64,000 nucleotides of DNA. Source: Streptomyces sp. NBC_01116. Lineage in GTDB: Bacteria > Actinomycetota > Actinomycetes > Streptomycetales > Streptomycetaceae. The DNA lies in the NCBI RefSeq assembly GCF_041435495.1, contig NZ_CP108644.1, forward strand, positions 1,860,001-1,924,000. Reading direction: 5' to 3'. Position 1 is the stretch's first letter. Each line of letters starts with the position of its first letter. A program made the position numbers and the translations under genes. A model generated the notes under the pieces. That model was given only the letters and a program-made list of their open reading frames with translations, did not search any database and had not been told where the DNA came from. Of this stretch, positions 1 to 9,500 are shown piece by piece.

Positions 1-517
1 CGAGAACCAGGACGAGTCGGCCGATCTGCGGCTGCTCGCCCGCACCAGGATCACCGTGGTCTGCGCGGGCGTGAAGTCGATCCTCGACGTCCCGGCGACC
101 CTCCAGCGGCTGGAGACCCTCGGCGTCTCCGTCGTCGGCTACGGCACCGGGCGCTTCCCCGGCTTCTACCTGAGCAGTTCCGGCGAACCCGTCGACTGGA
201 CGGTGCACAGCCCCGAGGAGGTGGTGCAGGTGATCCGGGCGAAGGAGGCGCTGGGCGGCCCGCCGGCCGCGCTGATCGTCGCCAACCCCGTGGCGGAGCA
301 GCATCAGTTGGATCCGGTACTGCACGACCGGGTGCTCGCGGAGGCGCTGGACGCGTGCCGGGAGCGGGGCATCTCGGGGCAGGGCGTGACTCCGTTCCTG
401 CTGGACCAGTTGATGCGGCGCACCGGGGGCGCGTCGCTGGAGGCGAACCTGGCGGCCGTCCGCGGGAACGTGGTCCTCGCGGCGCGGATCGCCGTCGCGG
501 CGGCGGGCGCCCGGTGA
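1..517 (+). CDS. psuG: Pseudouridine-5'-phosphate glycosidase, C-terminal part
   Basis: Reversibly splits pseudouridine 5'-phosphate into uracil and ribose 5-phosphate in the cytoplasm. The reading frame is open from base 2, so the gene enters from outside the window. The visible 171 residues carry family-typical stretches (VVCAGVKSILDVPAT, then YGTGRFPGFY, then NPVAEQHQLD). The family is about 300 residues long, so roughly 130 N-terminal residues are missing. The stop codon TGA overlaps the GTG start of the next gene (GTGA), which implies translational coupling with the kinase that makes its substrate. The PsuG assignment rests on recognised sequence and this pairing; it is not in doubt for the part seen. 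Confidence 0.93.
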   Translation, partial: ENQDESADLRLLARTRITVVCAGVKSILDVPATLQRLETLGVSVVGYGTGRFPGFYLSSSGEPVDWTVHSPEEVVQVIRAKEALGGPPAALIVANPVAEQHQLDPVLHDRVLAEALDACRERGISGQGVTPFLLDQLMRRTGGASLEANLAAVRGNVVLAARIAVAAAGAR

Positions 518-1428
518 ACCGTCCGGCGGCGGGCGGTGGGCTGCTGGTGGTGGGGGACGTGGTCACGGACGTGGTGGCGCGGTACGGATCGGCGCTCGCC
601 CACGGTACGGACACGGCGGCCCGGATCCGTACGCTGCCGGGCGGCGCCGGGGCCAACGTCGCCTGCTGGGCGGCGCGTTCGGGGTGCACGGACGTGCGCC
701 TGCTGGCCAGGGCGGGGGCGGACTCGGCCGGCTGGCACCGGGAGGAGCTGGAGCGGGCGGGGGTGCGGGCGTTCCTGGCGGTGGACCGCGAGTTTCCGAC
801 GGCGACGGTCATCGCCCTGGTCGACGCGGCGGCGGAGCGCACGTTCCTGACCGATGGCGGGGCGGTGCTGCGGCTCGCCGTCGAGGACTTCGCGCCCGCC
901 ATGCTCGACGGCGTCGGGCGGCTGCACCTCTCCGGCTATCTCCTGTTCGCCGGGGTGAGCCGGGCCGCCGCCCTCCTCGCCCTGCGCACCGCCGTGGAGC
1001 GGGGCGTTCCGGTGAGTGTGGATCCGGCGTCGGCCGGGTTCCTCGGCGAGCTGGGCCCCCGGCGGTTCCTGGAGTTCGCGGCGGGAGCGGAGCTGTTGCT
1101 CCCGAACGCGGACGAGGCACGCCTGCTCACCGGGGCATCCGGACCGGAGTCCGCGGCGGCCGAGTTGAGCCGGTGGTTCCCGCGCGTCGTCGTCACCCTG
1201 GGCGCGCGGGGAGCCGTGCTGGCCGCCGGGGGCGAGGTCATCGGCCGCGTCCCCGCCCCGCCGGTGCGCGAGCCGGTCGACTCGACGGGGGCGGGCGACG
1301 CGTTCACCGGCGGGTTCCTCGCGGCTCTGCTGGCCGGGGCCGACGACATGGCCGCGGCGGCGGAGGGCTGCCGGGCGGGGGCGGCGGCGGTGGCCACGGT
1401 GGGCGGCCGACCACCGCCGGTCCGGTGA
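514..1428 (+). CDS. PfkB-family carbohydrate kinase, probable pseudouridine kinase
   Basis: Predicted ATP-dependent sugar/nucleoside kinase of 304 residues. An N-terminal sugar-binding GGAGANVA segment lies near residues 47-54. The C-terminal PfkB signature DSTGAGDAF lies near residue 256, with the catalytic Asp inside GAGD. The GTG at 514 is chosen because it overlaps the psuG stop and leaves a standard-length N-terminus (LLVVGDVVTDVV). An in-frame extension upstream would lie wholly inside psuG. Coupling to psuG suggests that it phosphorylates pseudouridine, giving the substrate of PsuG. A ribokinase- or adenosine-kinase-like specificity cannot be excluded from sequence alone. Confidence 0.85.
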   Translation: MNRPAAGGGLLVVGDVVTDVVARYGSALAHGTDTAARIRTLPGGAGANVACWAARSGCTDVRLLARAGADSAGWHREELERAGVRAFLAVDREFPTATVIALVDAAAERTFLTDGGAVLRLAVEDFAPAMLDGVGRLHLSGYLLFAGVSRAAALLALRTAVERGVPVSVDPASAGFLGELGPRRFLEFAAGAELLLPNADEARLLTGASGPESAAAELSRWFPRVVVTLGARGAVLAAGGEVIGRVPAPPVREPVDSTGAGDAFTGGFLAALLAGADDMAAAAEGCRAGAAAVATVGGRPPPVR

Positions 1429-1483
1429 CGGGTGGCGCCGGGGCAGGCAGTCCCGGGGCGGGCAGTCCCGGGGCGGACGCCGT

Positions 1484-2131
1484 TCACCCGCTTCCGGGCA
1501 GCCCCGACCACGCGGGGTGCGAGGGGTCGTCCGCCCGGACCACCACGTCCGCGCGCTCCATGGGCGCCACCTCGTCCTCGTACCGGGCGAAGGCGGGCAG
1601 GGTCCAGCGTTCCGGCTCCGCCGTACGCCGCCGCAGCGCCCCCGGGGACAACCGCAGATGGACGCCGAGCGCGAACGGGAACCAGTGCCCCAGCAGGAAC
1701 GGGCCGTGCACGACGACCACCCCGCCCTCGGGCAGGGACTGGTACGGGGTCCGGGTGGCGCGGTCGGTCACGGGGTCCCACAGGTCGGGCAGCACACGAC
1801 CGGAGCCGCCCGCCTCCAGCGGCCCGAACACCTCGCGCCACAGCGCCCCGGTGTCGTACCAGCTGTCGAGGTACGCGTCCGGGTCCCGCTTCCCGTACTC
1901 GAAGCGCAGGCTCGCCGGGCGCAGGAAGCCCTCCGTGGAGACGACGAGCACCGCACGGCCGAGCAGCCGCAGTTCCCGCGCGAGGCGCTCGGCGCTCGCG
2001 TCGGTGCGGGCGGCCGGCGCGCCGTCGATGCCGAGCGCGAGCCAGGGCCCGCCGTCGGCGGCGGACAGCCCGTCGGCGTACCGGGCCAGCTCGCCGGCCA
2101 GCCGTTCCCAGGTGATCGCTTCGAGTCTCAC
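1484..2131 (-). CDS. Uridine kinase-like protein with degenerate P-loop
   Basis: A 215-residue protein resembling actinobacterial proteins annotated as uridine kinase (P-loop NTPase fold). The N-terminal glycine-rich loop region reads GIDGAPAARTD (residues about 34-44), where an active kinase would have GxxGxGK[ST]. The Walker A lysine is therefore not evident. Later segments look like the uridine kinase fold: VLVVSTEGFLRP, YGKRDPDAYLDSWYD (the F-D-x-P-A region), GVVVVHGPFLL, and YEDEVAPMERADVVVRADD at the end. It converges on the PfkB kinase gene, so the neighbourhood concerns pyrimidine nucleosides. Catalytic activity is uncertain; a regulatory or differently substituted kinase is possible. 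Confidence 0.7.
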   Translation of the reverse strand: MRLEAITWERLAGELARYADGLSAADGGPWLALGIDGAPAARTDASAERLARELRLLGRAVLVVSTEGFLRPASLRFEYGKRDPDAYLDSWYDTGALWREVFGPLEAGGSGRVLPDLWDPVTDRATRTPYQSLPEGGVVVVHGPFLLGHWFPFALGVHLRLSPGALRRRTAEPERWTLPAFARYEDEVAPMERADVVVRADDPSHPAWSGLPGSG

Positions 2132-2200
2132 GGCTCCATCATCGCCGGACCGGCGGTGGGACGCCCGGGCGAGGGAGGTCCGGCCGCCCGTGAGCGAGGC

Positions 2201-2911
2201 TCAGGCGCCCCGCAGTTCGGCGGCGAGCGGGCCTTCGCCGAGCACCTCGACGCGACCGTCCTTCACCGCCTCCGCGAGGGTCGCCCCGCCCCGCGCGAGC
2301 TCCAGGCACACCTCGGCGTCGAGGACGATCCGGGCGTCGGGGCGGTCGGCGGGTCCGTATCCGTACACCGCGGCGACCGCTTCGGCGGCCGGGAGCGGGA
2401 GGCCCGCCGCCCCACCGACGCGGAGGTGGAACTCGCCCTCCTCCAGCCGGACTTCGAGAACGCCCTCCCGCGTGAGCCCGGCGAGGGCGCCGAGCAGGGG
2501 CAGGGCGAACCAGTGGGCCCGCACCGCGTCCGTGGGGCGGCGCTCGGCGAGCGCGGGCGCCCCCCACGCGGCGAGGGCGGCGAGGACGGGCAGCAGGCCG
2601 TGGCCGCGCGTGGTGAGCTCGTAGACCGTCGCGGCCGACGGAGGCGGCAGCTTGCGGCGCAGGGCCAGGCCGGTCTGCTCCATGTCCTTGAGCCGGGAGG
2701 CCAGCACGTCCGTGCTGACGCCGGGCAGGTCGGCGTGCAGGTCGGTGTACCGGCGCGGCCCGCCCAGCAGTTCACGGACGATCAGCAGCGTCCACCGGTC
2801 GCCGACGGAGTCGAGGGCGCGGGCGGTGGCGTCGAACTGGTCGTAGCTCCGGCGGCGGACGGGGCGTGCTGCTGGCTGCTGCTGACGTGGCATGCGACGC
2901 AGTCTAGACAT
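2201..2911 (-). CDS. HxlR-family winged-helix transcriptional regulator
   Basis: DNA-binding regulator of 236 residues. The HxlR winged helix spans roughly residues 25-120 (ARALDSVGDRWTLLIVRELL, then RRYTDLHADLPGVSTDVLASR). A C-terminal extension of about 110 residues resembles the SCP2-like ligand-binding tail of some HxlR proteins. ATG at 2911 is preferred: GGAAAG lies about 10 bases upstream, whereas the ATG at 2893 has no ribosome binding site. It is divergent from the aminotransferase gene at 2979. The 68-base gap holds overlapping CCAAG/CTTGG palindromes close to both starts, so autoregulation and control of the aminotransferase are likely (inference). Confidence 0.88.
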   Translation of the reverse strand: MSRLRRMPRQQQPAARPVRRRSYDQFDATARALDSVGDRWTLLIVRELLGGPRRYTDLHADLPGVSTDVLASRLKDMEQTGLALRRKLPPPSAATVYELTTRGHGLLPVLAALAAWGAPALAERRPTDAVRAHWFALPLLGALAGLTREGVLEVRLEEGEFHLRVGGAAGLPLPAAEAVAAVYGYGPADRPDARIVLDAEVCLELARGGATLAEAVKDGRVEVLGEGPLAAELRGA

Positions 2912-2924
2912 GTTGTTGGACTTT

Positions 2925-2950
2925 CCAAGCTGAAGCTTGGTAAAACCAAG
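2925..2950. promoter_or_regulatory. Three-half-site operator between hxlR and aminotransferase
   Basis: Two palindromes share one half-site: CCAAGCT-ga-AGCTTGG at 2925-2940 and CTTGGT-aaa-ACCAAG at 2936-2950. The CCAAG/CTTGG half-sites therefore recur at 2925, 2936 and 2946, spaced 10-11 bases, one helical turn apart. The position just upstream of both start codons fits a binding site for the adjacent HxlR protein. The assignment to that protein is inference. Confidence 0.7.
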
Positions 2951-2978
2951 TATCGCAATTCGGCTCGGGAGGCAGCGC

Positions 2979-4190
2979 ATGGAGTTCCGGCAGTCCAGCA
3001 AGCTCAACGAGGTCTGCTACGAGATCCGGGGCCCGGTCATCGAGCACGCCAACGCCCTGGAGGAGGCGGGCCACAGCGTGCTCCGGCTCAACACGGGCAA
3101 TCCGGCGCTCTTCGGCTTCGAGGCTCCCGAGGAGATCGTCCAGGACATGATCCGGATGCTGCCGCAGGCCCACGGCTACACCGACTCGCGCGGCATCCTC
3201 TCGGCCCGGCGGGCGGTGGTCCAGCGTTACCAGGCCATGGGGCTGACCGAGATCGGCGTGGACGACGTGTTCCTCGGCAACGGGGTTTCCGAGCTGATCT
3301 CCATGGCGGTGCAGGCGCTGCTGGAGGACGGCGACGAGGTGCTGATCCCGGCCCCGGACTTCCCGCTGTGGACGGCGGTGACCACGCTCGCGGGCGGCAA
3401 GGCGGTGCACTACGTCTGCGACGAGGAGTCCGACTGGAATCCGGATCTCGCCGACATGGCCGCGAAGATCACCGACCGGACCAGGGCCGTCGTGATCATC
3501 AACCCGAACAACCCGACCGGGGCCGTCTATCCGCGCGAGATCCTCGAAGGCATCCTCGATCTGGCCCGGCGGCACGGACTGATGGTGTTCGCCGACGAGA
3601 TCTACGACCAGATCCTGTACGACGGGGCCGAGCACCACAGCGCGGCGGTCCTCGCCCCCGACCTGGTCTGCCTCACCTTCAGCGGTCTGTCGAAGACGTA
3701 CCGGGTGGCCGGCTTCCGGTCCGGCTGGATGGTGGTGTCCGGCCCGCGGCAGCACGCCCGCAACTATCTGGAGGGCCTCACCATGCTGGCCTCCATGCGC
3801 CTGTGCCCCAACGCCCCCGCCCAGTACGCCATTCAGGCCGCGCTCGGCGGACGGCAGTCGATCCGGGAGCTGGTCGCGCCGGGCGGGAGGCTGCACGAGC
3901 AGCGCGACCGGGCCTGGGAGCGGCTGAACGAGATCCCCGGCGTCTCGTGCGTGAAGCCGAAGGGCGCGCTGTACGCCTTCCCACGCATCGATCCGAAGGT
4001 GCACCCCATCGTCGACGACGAGAAGTTCGTGCTGGACCTGCTGCTGCGGGAGAAGATCCAGGTGGTGCAGGGCACCGGCTTCAGCTGGCCGCGCCCGGAC
4101 CACTTCCGCATCCTGACCCTCCCGTACGCCGACGACCTCGACGCGGCGATCAGCCGCATCGGCCGCTTCCTGAACGGATACCGGCAGTGA
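2979..4190 (+). CDS. Pyridoxal-phosphate aminotransferase, alanine (AlaA) type
   Basis: Class I/II aminotransferase of 403 residues, most like the AlaA glutamate-pyruvate aminotransferases. The start ATG at 2979 has GGGAGG at 2967. Visible landmarks are LNTGNPALFGF near the N-terminus, the substrate/PLP motif INPNNPTG (about residues 175-182), DEIYDQILYD, and the Schiff-base lysine K239 in SGLSKTYRVAGFRSGW. The arginine that binds the substrate carboxylate is expected in FRILTLPY near the C-terminus. It is transcribed away from the HxlR regulator over a shared operator. Substrate preference is inferred from family resemblance; aspartate or branched-chain substrates are alternatives. Confidence 0.9.
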   Translation: MEFRQSSKLNEVCYEIRGPVIEHANALEEAGHSVLRLNTGNPALFGFEAPEEIVQDMIRMLPQAHGYTDSRGILSARRAVVQRYQAMGLTEIGVDDVFLGNGVSELISMAVQALLEDGDEVLIPAPDFPLWTAVTTLAGGKAVHYVCDEESDWNPDLADMAAKITDRTRAVVIINPNNPTGAVYPREILEGILDLARRHGLMVFADEIYDQILYDGAEHHSAAVLAPDLVCLTFSGLSKTYRVAGFRSGWMVVSGPRQHARNYLEGLTMLASMRLCPNAPAQYAIQAALGGRQSIRELVAPGGRLHEQRDRAWERLNEIPGVSCVKPKGALYAFPRIDPKVHPIVDDEKFVLDLLLREKIQVVQGTGFSWPRPDHFRILTLPYADDLDAAISRIGRFLNGYRQ

Positions 4191-4267
4191 TCCGCGCGCA
4201 CGGTCCGGCCGGGGCCGGATGAGGCGGATCCGGCCAGGGTCAGAGGAGGCGGATCCCAGCCAGGAGG

Positions 4268-5050
4268 TCAGATGAGGCGGAAGAGATCCGCGGCGGCGTG
4301 GACGTCGGTGAGGTCCTCGATGGACCGGAGGTTGTCGCACAGCGCTTCCAGGACCGAACCGGCCTCGGCGGCGCCCGGGGCACCGACCGCGAGGCCGAAG
4401 ACGCGGAAGCCCAGCACCCGCCTGGCCTCCCTCCAGCCACGCATCCACTCCTCGGTGACGCCGCACTCGTCGTCGGTGATCATCACGATGTCGCCCCGCG
4501 TGGTGGCGGCGTCGTCGAACTCCTCCTCCAGCAGTTCGCGGGCCACGGTCAGGGGTGCCTGGTTGCTGGTGCCGCCGCCGAGGAAGGTCTCCGCGAGGTC
4601 GAGCACCTGCTCGATGCCGGCGGACCGGCCGGCCGGGAAACGGAAGACCTGGAGCCTGTCCTCCGCGGAGAACAGGATGCCGACGAAGTCGCGCCCGGCA
4701 TGGCGGGCCTGGTCCAGCAGCGCCAGGGCACACGCCTTGGGCCACGCCTCCCGCGTGACCCCGCCGCGTACATCGAGTGGGAGGTGTCCACGCACGCGAT
4801 GACGGCGCCCCGCCCCGTCGGCTGCTCGCCCCGGCTGTCGTAGAGCATCAGCTCCCCGGCGGCGTACCGCGCGGCGAAGACGGCACGCAGCTCGGGCAGG
4901 CCGAGGTTGGCCGGCTCGGAGGGGATCAGACGGGAGAGGTCGTCGCCGAGTGTGACGCCGACCAACTCCCCCGCGGCGCTCTCCACCCTGCGGGCCCGCT
5001 CCCCGTCGGCCATCTGCCGGAAGCGGCCGATCAGTTCGGCCGAGCCGCCG
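4268..5050 (-). pseudogene. Broken von Willebrand factor A domain (CoxE-like) gene
   Basis: Remnant of a MoxR-associated/CoxE-type vWA gene. One frame (from about 5050) runs through VTLGDDLSRLIPSEPANL and ELMLYDSRGEQPTGRGAVI to the MIDAS-like CVDTSHSM near 4780-4800, then turns to nonsense. From about 4775 the family sequence resumes in another frame: GGVTREAWPKACALALLD, GRDFVGILFSAEDR, LGGGTSNQAPLT and GDIVMITDDECGVTEEW, ending at 4268. A small out-of-frame deletion between SMY and GGVT explains this. The 5' end is also lost: upstream of about 5045 the sequence belongs to another gene. No intact product is possible. Such vWA genes commonly sit near SWIM/SNF2 and AAA ATPase genes, which matches the neighbours here. 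Confidence 0.82.
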
Positions 5051-5117
5051 TCAGGTCCTGGTGTGCCTTGGACTTGACGCCCTTCTCCACTGCGATGATC
5101 TGATTGAGTTTCGCCAC
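5031..5117 (-). pseudogene. N-terminal stub of a conserved actinobacterial gene
   Basis: The first 25 or so codons from GTG at 5117 read (M)AKLNQIIAVEKGVKSK, then AHQDLTAA. I recognise this as the start of a conserved actinobacterial protein family of about 200-220 residues and unknown function. After LTAA the sequence switches to the interior of the vWA gene and the frame stops three codons later at 5031. It looks like a deletion whose endpoints lie in two neighbouring genes, leaving a 28-codon stub fused to the vWA fragment. It may still be translated, but hardly functional. Confidence 0.65.
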
Positions 5118-5160
5118 GTCGTGGACGCTGACAGGGCCAACTCCCCGCCGGCCAAAGGTT

Positions 5161-6516
5161 TTACCGTACGTACGACGGGTCGTCGGCCCCGGAGGTGTCG
5201 GGGGCGGAGTCGCCGGCCAGCAGGGCTTCCAGGGCGGCCACCGGGTCGGGGTCCGGGGCGGCGCGCGGCCACCAGTCGTCGGCGCCGGGATCGGATTCGT
5301 AGCCGTACCACCGGTGGTCGCGGCCGAAGCGGAGCTGGAGCGAACCGTCCGGGTGGGTGAGGTGGTTGCGCCAGGGTGTGAAGCGCGGGAAGTCGGCGGC
5401 GGCGAGCGCGGGCCTGGCCCGGTCGAAGGGGCCGGCCGGCGGATCCCAGGGCGTCTGAAGCACCGCGAGGCCCTCGGCCTCGCCCTGCCGCCAGGCCGCG
5501 ACGGCGCGGGCGAGGTCGGTGGTGGTGCGGCCGGTGGCGTAGGCCAGCTCCCGGTAGAGCGCGCGGGTGGTGGCGGTGAGCCCTGCGGTCGGCCGGGCCG
5601 CGGCGAGGCGGACCGCGTCCTGCCACGGGGTGAGCCCGGCCAGCGGATCACGGCCCGTGGTCAGCAGGGCGTGGGCGCGGGCGGCGGCGTCGGTGGCGAG
5701 TTGGTCCAGGCCCAACGGGTCGCGGGCGCCGGGCAGATCCGGATACGACGGTGGCTGACCGGGATGCGGCGGTACGGGCAGGGGCGCCGGGAGCGGCGGC
5801 AGGAAGCGGGCGGCGAAGGCCTCCCGGGCCCCGACCGACGGGACGGCGGGGGCGGCGGGGCGCTCGCGGGCGGAGTGCTCGGCGTTGCGCCGGCCCAGCT
5901 CGTCCAGCAGCTCGCGCTCGCCCCGGCCCCGCATCAGCAGCAGGACGAACGGGTCGCTGTCGAGCAGCAGGGCCGTCTGGAAGCAGAGGGCGGCGACGTG
6001 CTTGCAGGGCCGCCCGTGGTCGGGGCAGGTGCAGGTGGGGTCGAGGTCGTCGGCGGCGGGCAGCAGCCGGACACCGGCCTCCTCGGCGGTGGGGACCAGG
6101 GAGTGCGGCATCTCCTTGGCCAGCAGCGCGGACAGATGGCCGGGGTGGGCGGCGACCGCGTCGAGCAGGGTCTCCCAGCCGGGGTCGGTGAAGGTGCGCA
6201 GCCGCAGCTCGGCGCGGTAGGGGCGGGCCCGGCTGCCGTGCACATAGGCGACGACCCGCCCGGGGGTGACGGTGATCGCGGCGACCTTGCCGTCGTCGGC
6301 ATAGGCACGGCCGCGGGCGAGCCGGGCCTCGTCCATGGACAGCGACTCCAGCGCGTCCACCCAGGCCCGGCCCCACCAGCTGCCGGCGAAGGGCTCGCCC
6401 TCGGCGGAGGTGCGGGCGGGCACCGCCTCGAAGGTGCGCCGCAGGTCGTCCGGGCCGGGCCGGGCGCGGGGTGCCGACCTCCGGGCGGCCGGGCCGGTGG
6501 CCGGGCGCGGGCTCAT
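5161..6516 (-). CDS. SWIM zinc-finger protein
   Basis: Cytoplasmic protein of 451 residues with one SWIM domain: CTCPDHGRPCKH at about residues 161-177 matches CxCx(n)CxH and should bind zinc and DNA or protein. Before it lies a conserved N-terminal part (GSWWGRAWVDALESL, AYVHGSRARPYRAEL) typical of the SWIM partners of SNF2 helicases. The C-terminal half is low-complexity and probably helical. Its ATG overlaps the SNF2 stop by 4 bases (ATGA), so the two are one operon and probably act together. The function of the pair is unknown; remodelling of nucleic-acid complexes is inference. Confidence 0.9.
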   Translation of the reverse strand: MSPRPATGPAARRSAPRARPGPDDLRRTFEAVPARTSAEGEPFAGSWWGRAWVDALESLSMDEARLARGRAYADDGKVAAITVTPGRVVAYVHGSRARPYRAELRLRTFTDPGWETLLDAVAAHPGHLSALLAKEMPHSLVPTAEEAGVRLLPAADDLDPTCTCPDHGRPCKHVAALCFQTALLLDSDPFVLLLMRGRGERELLDELGRRNAEHSARERPAAPAVPSVGAREAFAARFLPPLPAPLPVPPHPGQPPSYPDLPGARDPLGLDQLATDAAARAHALLTTGRDPLAGLTPWQDAVRLAAARPTAGLTATTRALYRELAYATGRTTTDLARAVAAWRQGEAEGLAVLQTPWDPPAGPFDRARPALAAADFPRFTPWRNHLTHPDGSLQLRFGRDHRWYGYESDPGADDWWPRAAPDPDPVAALEALLAGDSAPDTSGADDPSYVR

Positions 6517-9500
6517 GCGGGCCTCCGCAGCGATACGAGGTCGGCGAGGTCACGGTCGCTCAGCTCGGTCAGGGCGCTCTCGCCGCTGCCGAGCACCGCG
6601 TCGGCCAGGACCCGCTTGGACTCCAGCAGCTCGGCGATCCGGTCCTCCACGGTGCCCTCCGCGATGATCCGGTGGACCTGCACGGGCTGGGTCTGGCCGA
6701 TGCGGTACGCCCGGTCGGTGGCCTGCTCCTCCACGGCGGGGTTCCACCAGCGGTCGAAGTGGACGACATGGGCGGCGCGGGTCAGGTTCAGCCCGGTGCC
6801 GGCCGCCTTGAGGGAGAGCAGGAAGACGGGGACCTCCGCGGACTGGAAGCGGTCCACCATCCGCTCCCGCTCGGCCACCGGTGTGCCGCCGTGGAGGAGC
6901 TGGGAGGGGATCGCGCGGGAGGCGAGGTGCGCGGAGAGGAGCTTCGCCATCGCCACGTACTGGGTGAAGATCAGGACCGAGCCGTCCTCGGACAGGATCG
7001 TGTCGAGCAGCTCGTCGAGGAGGGCGAGCTTGCCGGAGCGGCCCGTGAGCCGGGTGGGCTCCTCCTTCAGATACTGGGCGGGGTGGTTGCAGATCTGCTT
7101 GAGCGAGGTCAGCAGCTTCATGACGAGGCCCCGCCGGGCGATGCCCTCCGCCGCCTCGATCTGCGCCATCGTCTCGCGGACGGCCGCCTCGTAGAGCGTG
7201 GCCTGTTCGCGGGTGAGGGAGACGGGGTGGTCGGTCTCCGTCTTGGGCGGCAGCTCGGGAGCGATGCCGGGGTCGGACTTCTTGCGCCGCAGGAGGAAGG
7301 GCCGCACCAGCCGGGACAGCCGCTCCACCGCCTCCTCGTTGCCCAGGCCCGCGGCGGTGCCGGTGTTCTCCACGATCCGGGCGTGCCGGGCGCGGAACGC
7401 CTTGAGCGGGCCGAGCAGTCCGGGTGTGGTCCAGTCGAGGAGCGCCCAGAGCTCGGAGAGGTTGTTCTCGACGGGGGTGCCGGTGAGGGCGACCCGGGCC
7501 GGGGCGGGGATGGTGCGCAGCGCCTTGGCCGTGGAGGAGTGCGGATTCTTGACGTGCTGCGCCTCGTCGGCGACGACCAGGCCCCAGCTCTGCTCGGCGA
7601 GCCGGGGGGCGCTGGAGCGCATCGTGCCGTAGGTGGTGAGGACGAAGCCGCCGTCCGGGTCGCTCAGGGTGCGGTCTGTGCCGTGGAAGCGGCGCACGGG
7701 GACGCCGGGGGCGAAGCGGTTGATCTCGCGGTGCCAGTTGCCGAGGAGGGAGGCGGGGCAGACCACCAGGGTGGGCGCGGGGTGCGCCCGGTGCAGATGG
7801 AGGGCGATGAGGGTGATCGTCTTGCCGAGGCCCATGTCGTCGGCGAGGCAGCCGCCGAGCCCGAGCGAGGTCATCCGGTCCAGCCAGGCCAGACCGCGCA
7901 GTTGGTAGTCGCGCAGGGTCGCGTCGAGGCCGGGCGGGGGCGCGATCGTGGTGTCCTGGGCGAGGATCCGCGTACGGAGGGCGGCCAGCGCCCCGGCGGG
8001 GACGGCGTCCACCCGCTCGCCGTCCACCTCCGCGCTGCCGGTGAGGGCGACGGCGAGCGCGTCCACCGGGTCCAGGAGTCCCAGCTCCCGCTTGCGTGCC
8101 TTGCGTACGAGGGCGGGGTCGACGACCACCCACTGGTCGCGCAGCCGCACCACCGGGCGGTGGGCCTCGGCCAGGGTGTCCATCTCGGCTTCGGTCAGCC
8201 GCTCCTCGCCCAGGGACAGCTGCCAGTCGAAGGCGAAGAGGTGCTCGGCGTCGAAGAAGGACGTGCCGTCGGTGGCCGATCCGGGCGCGGGCCGCACGAC
8301 GGCGGTCGCGGTGAGGGAACGGGCCAGCTCGCGCGGCCAGTGCACCTCGACCCCGGCGGCGGCCAGCCGGGATCCCGCGTCGCTCAGCAGCTCGTACAGC
8401 TCGTCCTCGGTGATCGCGAGCACATCAGGGGCGGGCTGCCCCAGCAGCCGTTCCAGCGGGGCCCAGACGCGGGCGGCGCGACGCAGTGCCAGCACCGCGT
8501 CGACGCGGGCCCGCGGCCCGAACGGCTCGCCCGCCGCGCCGTGCCAGAGGGCGGCCGCGTCCACCACGTACGTCGGGTCGGCGAGGCTGTGGACCTGGAC
8601 GACGGCAGCGGCGGCGTGCCGGACCGCCGGGTCGTCCGGGTGCTCCGGCCGCGCGGGTCCCCCGTCGGTCTCCGCCTCCTCGCGGGCGGCCGTGACCGCG
8701 TAGGAGTCGGCGGTGTCGAACAGCTCGTACGCGGAGAGGTCCAGGCGCAGCGAGATCCGCACGCCCGCGTCCAGGCCCGAGGCGACCTCCACGGCCCAGG
8801 CCGCGGCATGGGGCAGGTGCTGGGCCTCGCGGGCGGCGAACGGCGCGCCCATCGCGAACGCCGCGGCGGGCGTGCGCGGCAGGGTGTCGGCGACGGCGTC
8901 CAGGAACGCCCCGATCAGGACCTCGGGGTCGGGGAGCCGGGGCGGCGCGGAACCGGGGACGGGCGCCGCGTGTCCCTCGGGCGGCAGGGCGGCGGCGACC
9001 GCCCGCAGATGCGCGACGTCCTCGGCGTCCCTCGGGCCCGCCCGCCAGGCGTCGTGGCCGTCGGCCGTGAGTCCGGGGAGGAGCCTGCCGCGGGCGACGA
9101 GCTGGAGGGCGTGCAGCGCGGCCGCGCCCCAGCAGCGGGTGGCGGGATGGGCGGAGCCCTGGTGACGCGCCCGGACGAGCAGGGGCAGCGCGTCGGCGAC
9201 GGACAGCAGAGCCGCGGGCGTCGCCACGGCGCGGACGCTCCCGGGGCCCGCCGCCGGGTCCGGCCGGACGACGGTGAGCGGGGCGGTGGTGCACGGGACG
9301 GAGTCGGGGCGGGCGGAGGTCTCCGCGTACCCGAAGGGCGTGCCGGTCCGCCCCTGCGCGGCGGCGTGGTGCCACGGGTCGGCGCCCGCGACCGGGTCCC
9401 AGAAGGCGACGCGGCCGTCCCTGGGCACCTGGCCGGGCAGGAAGACCGCCGCGCAGCGCAGCAGGCGTCCGGCGTCGGCGGTACGGAAGGTGTCCTCGGT

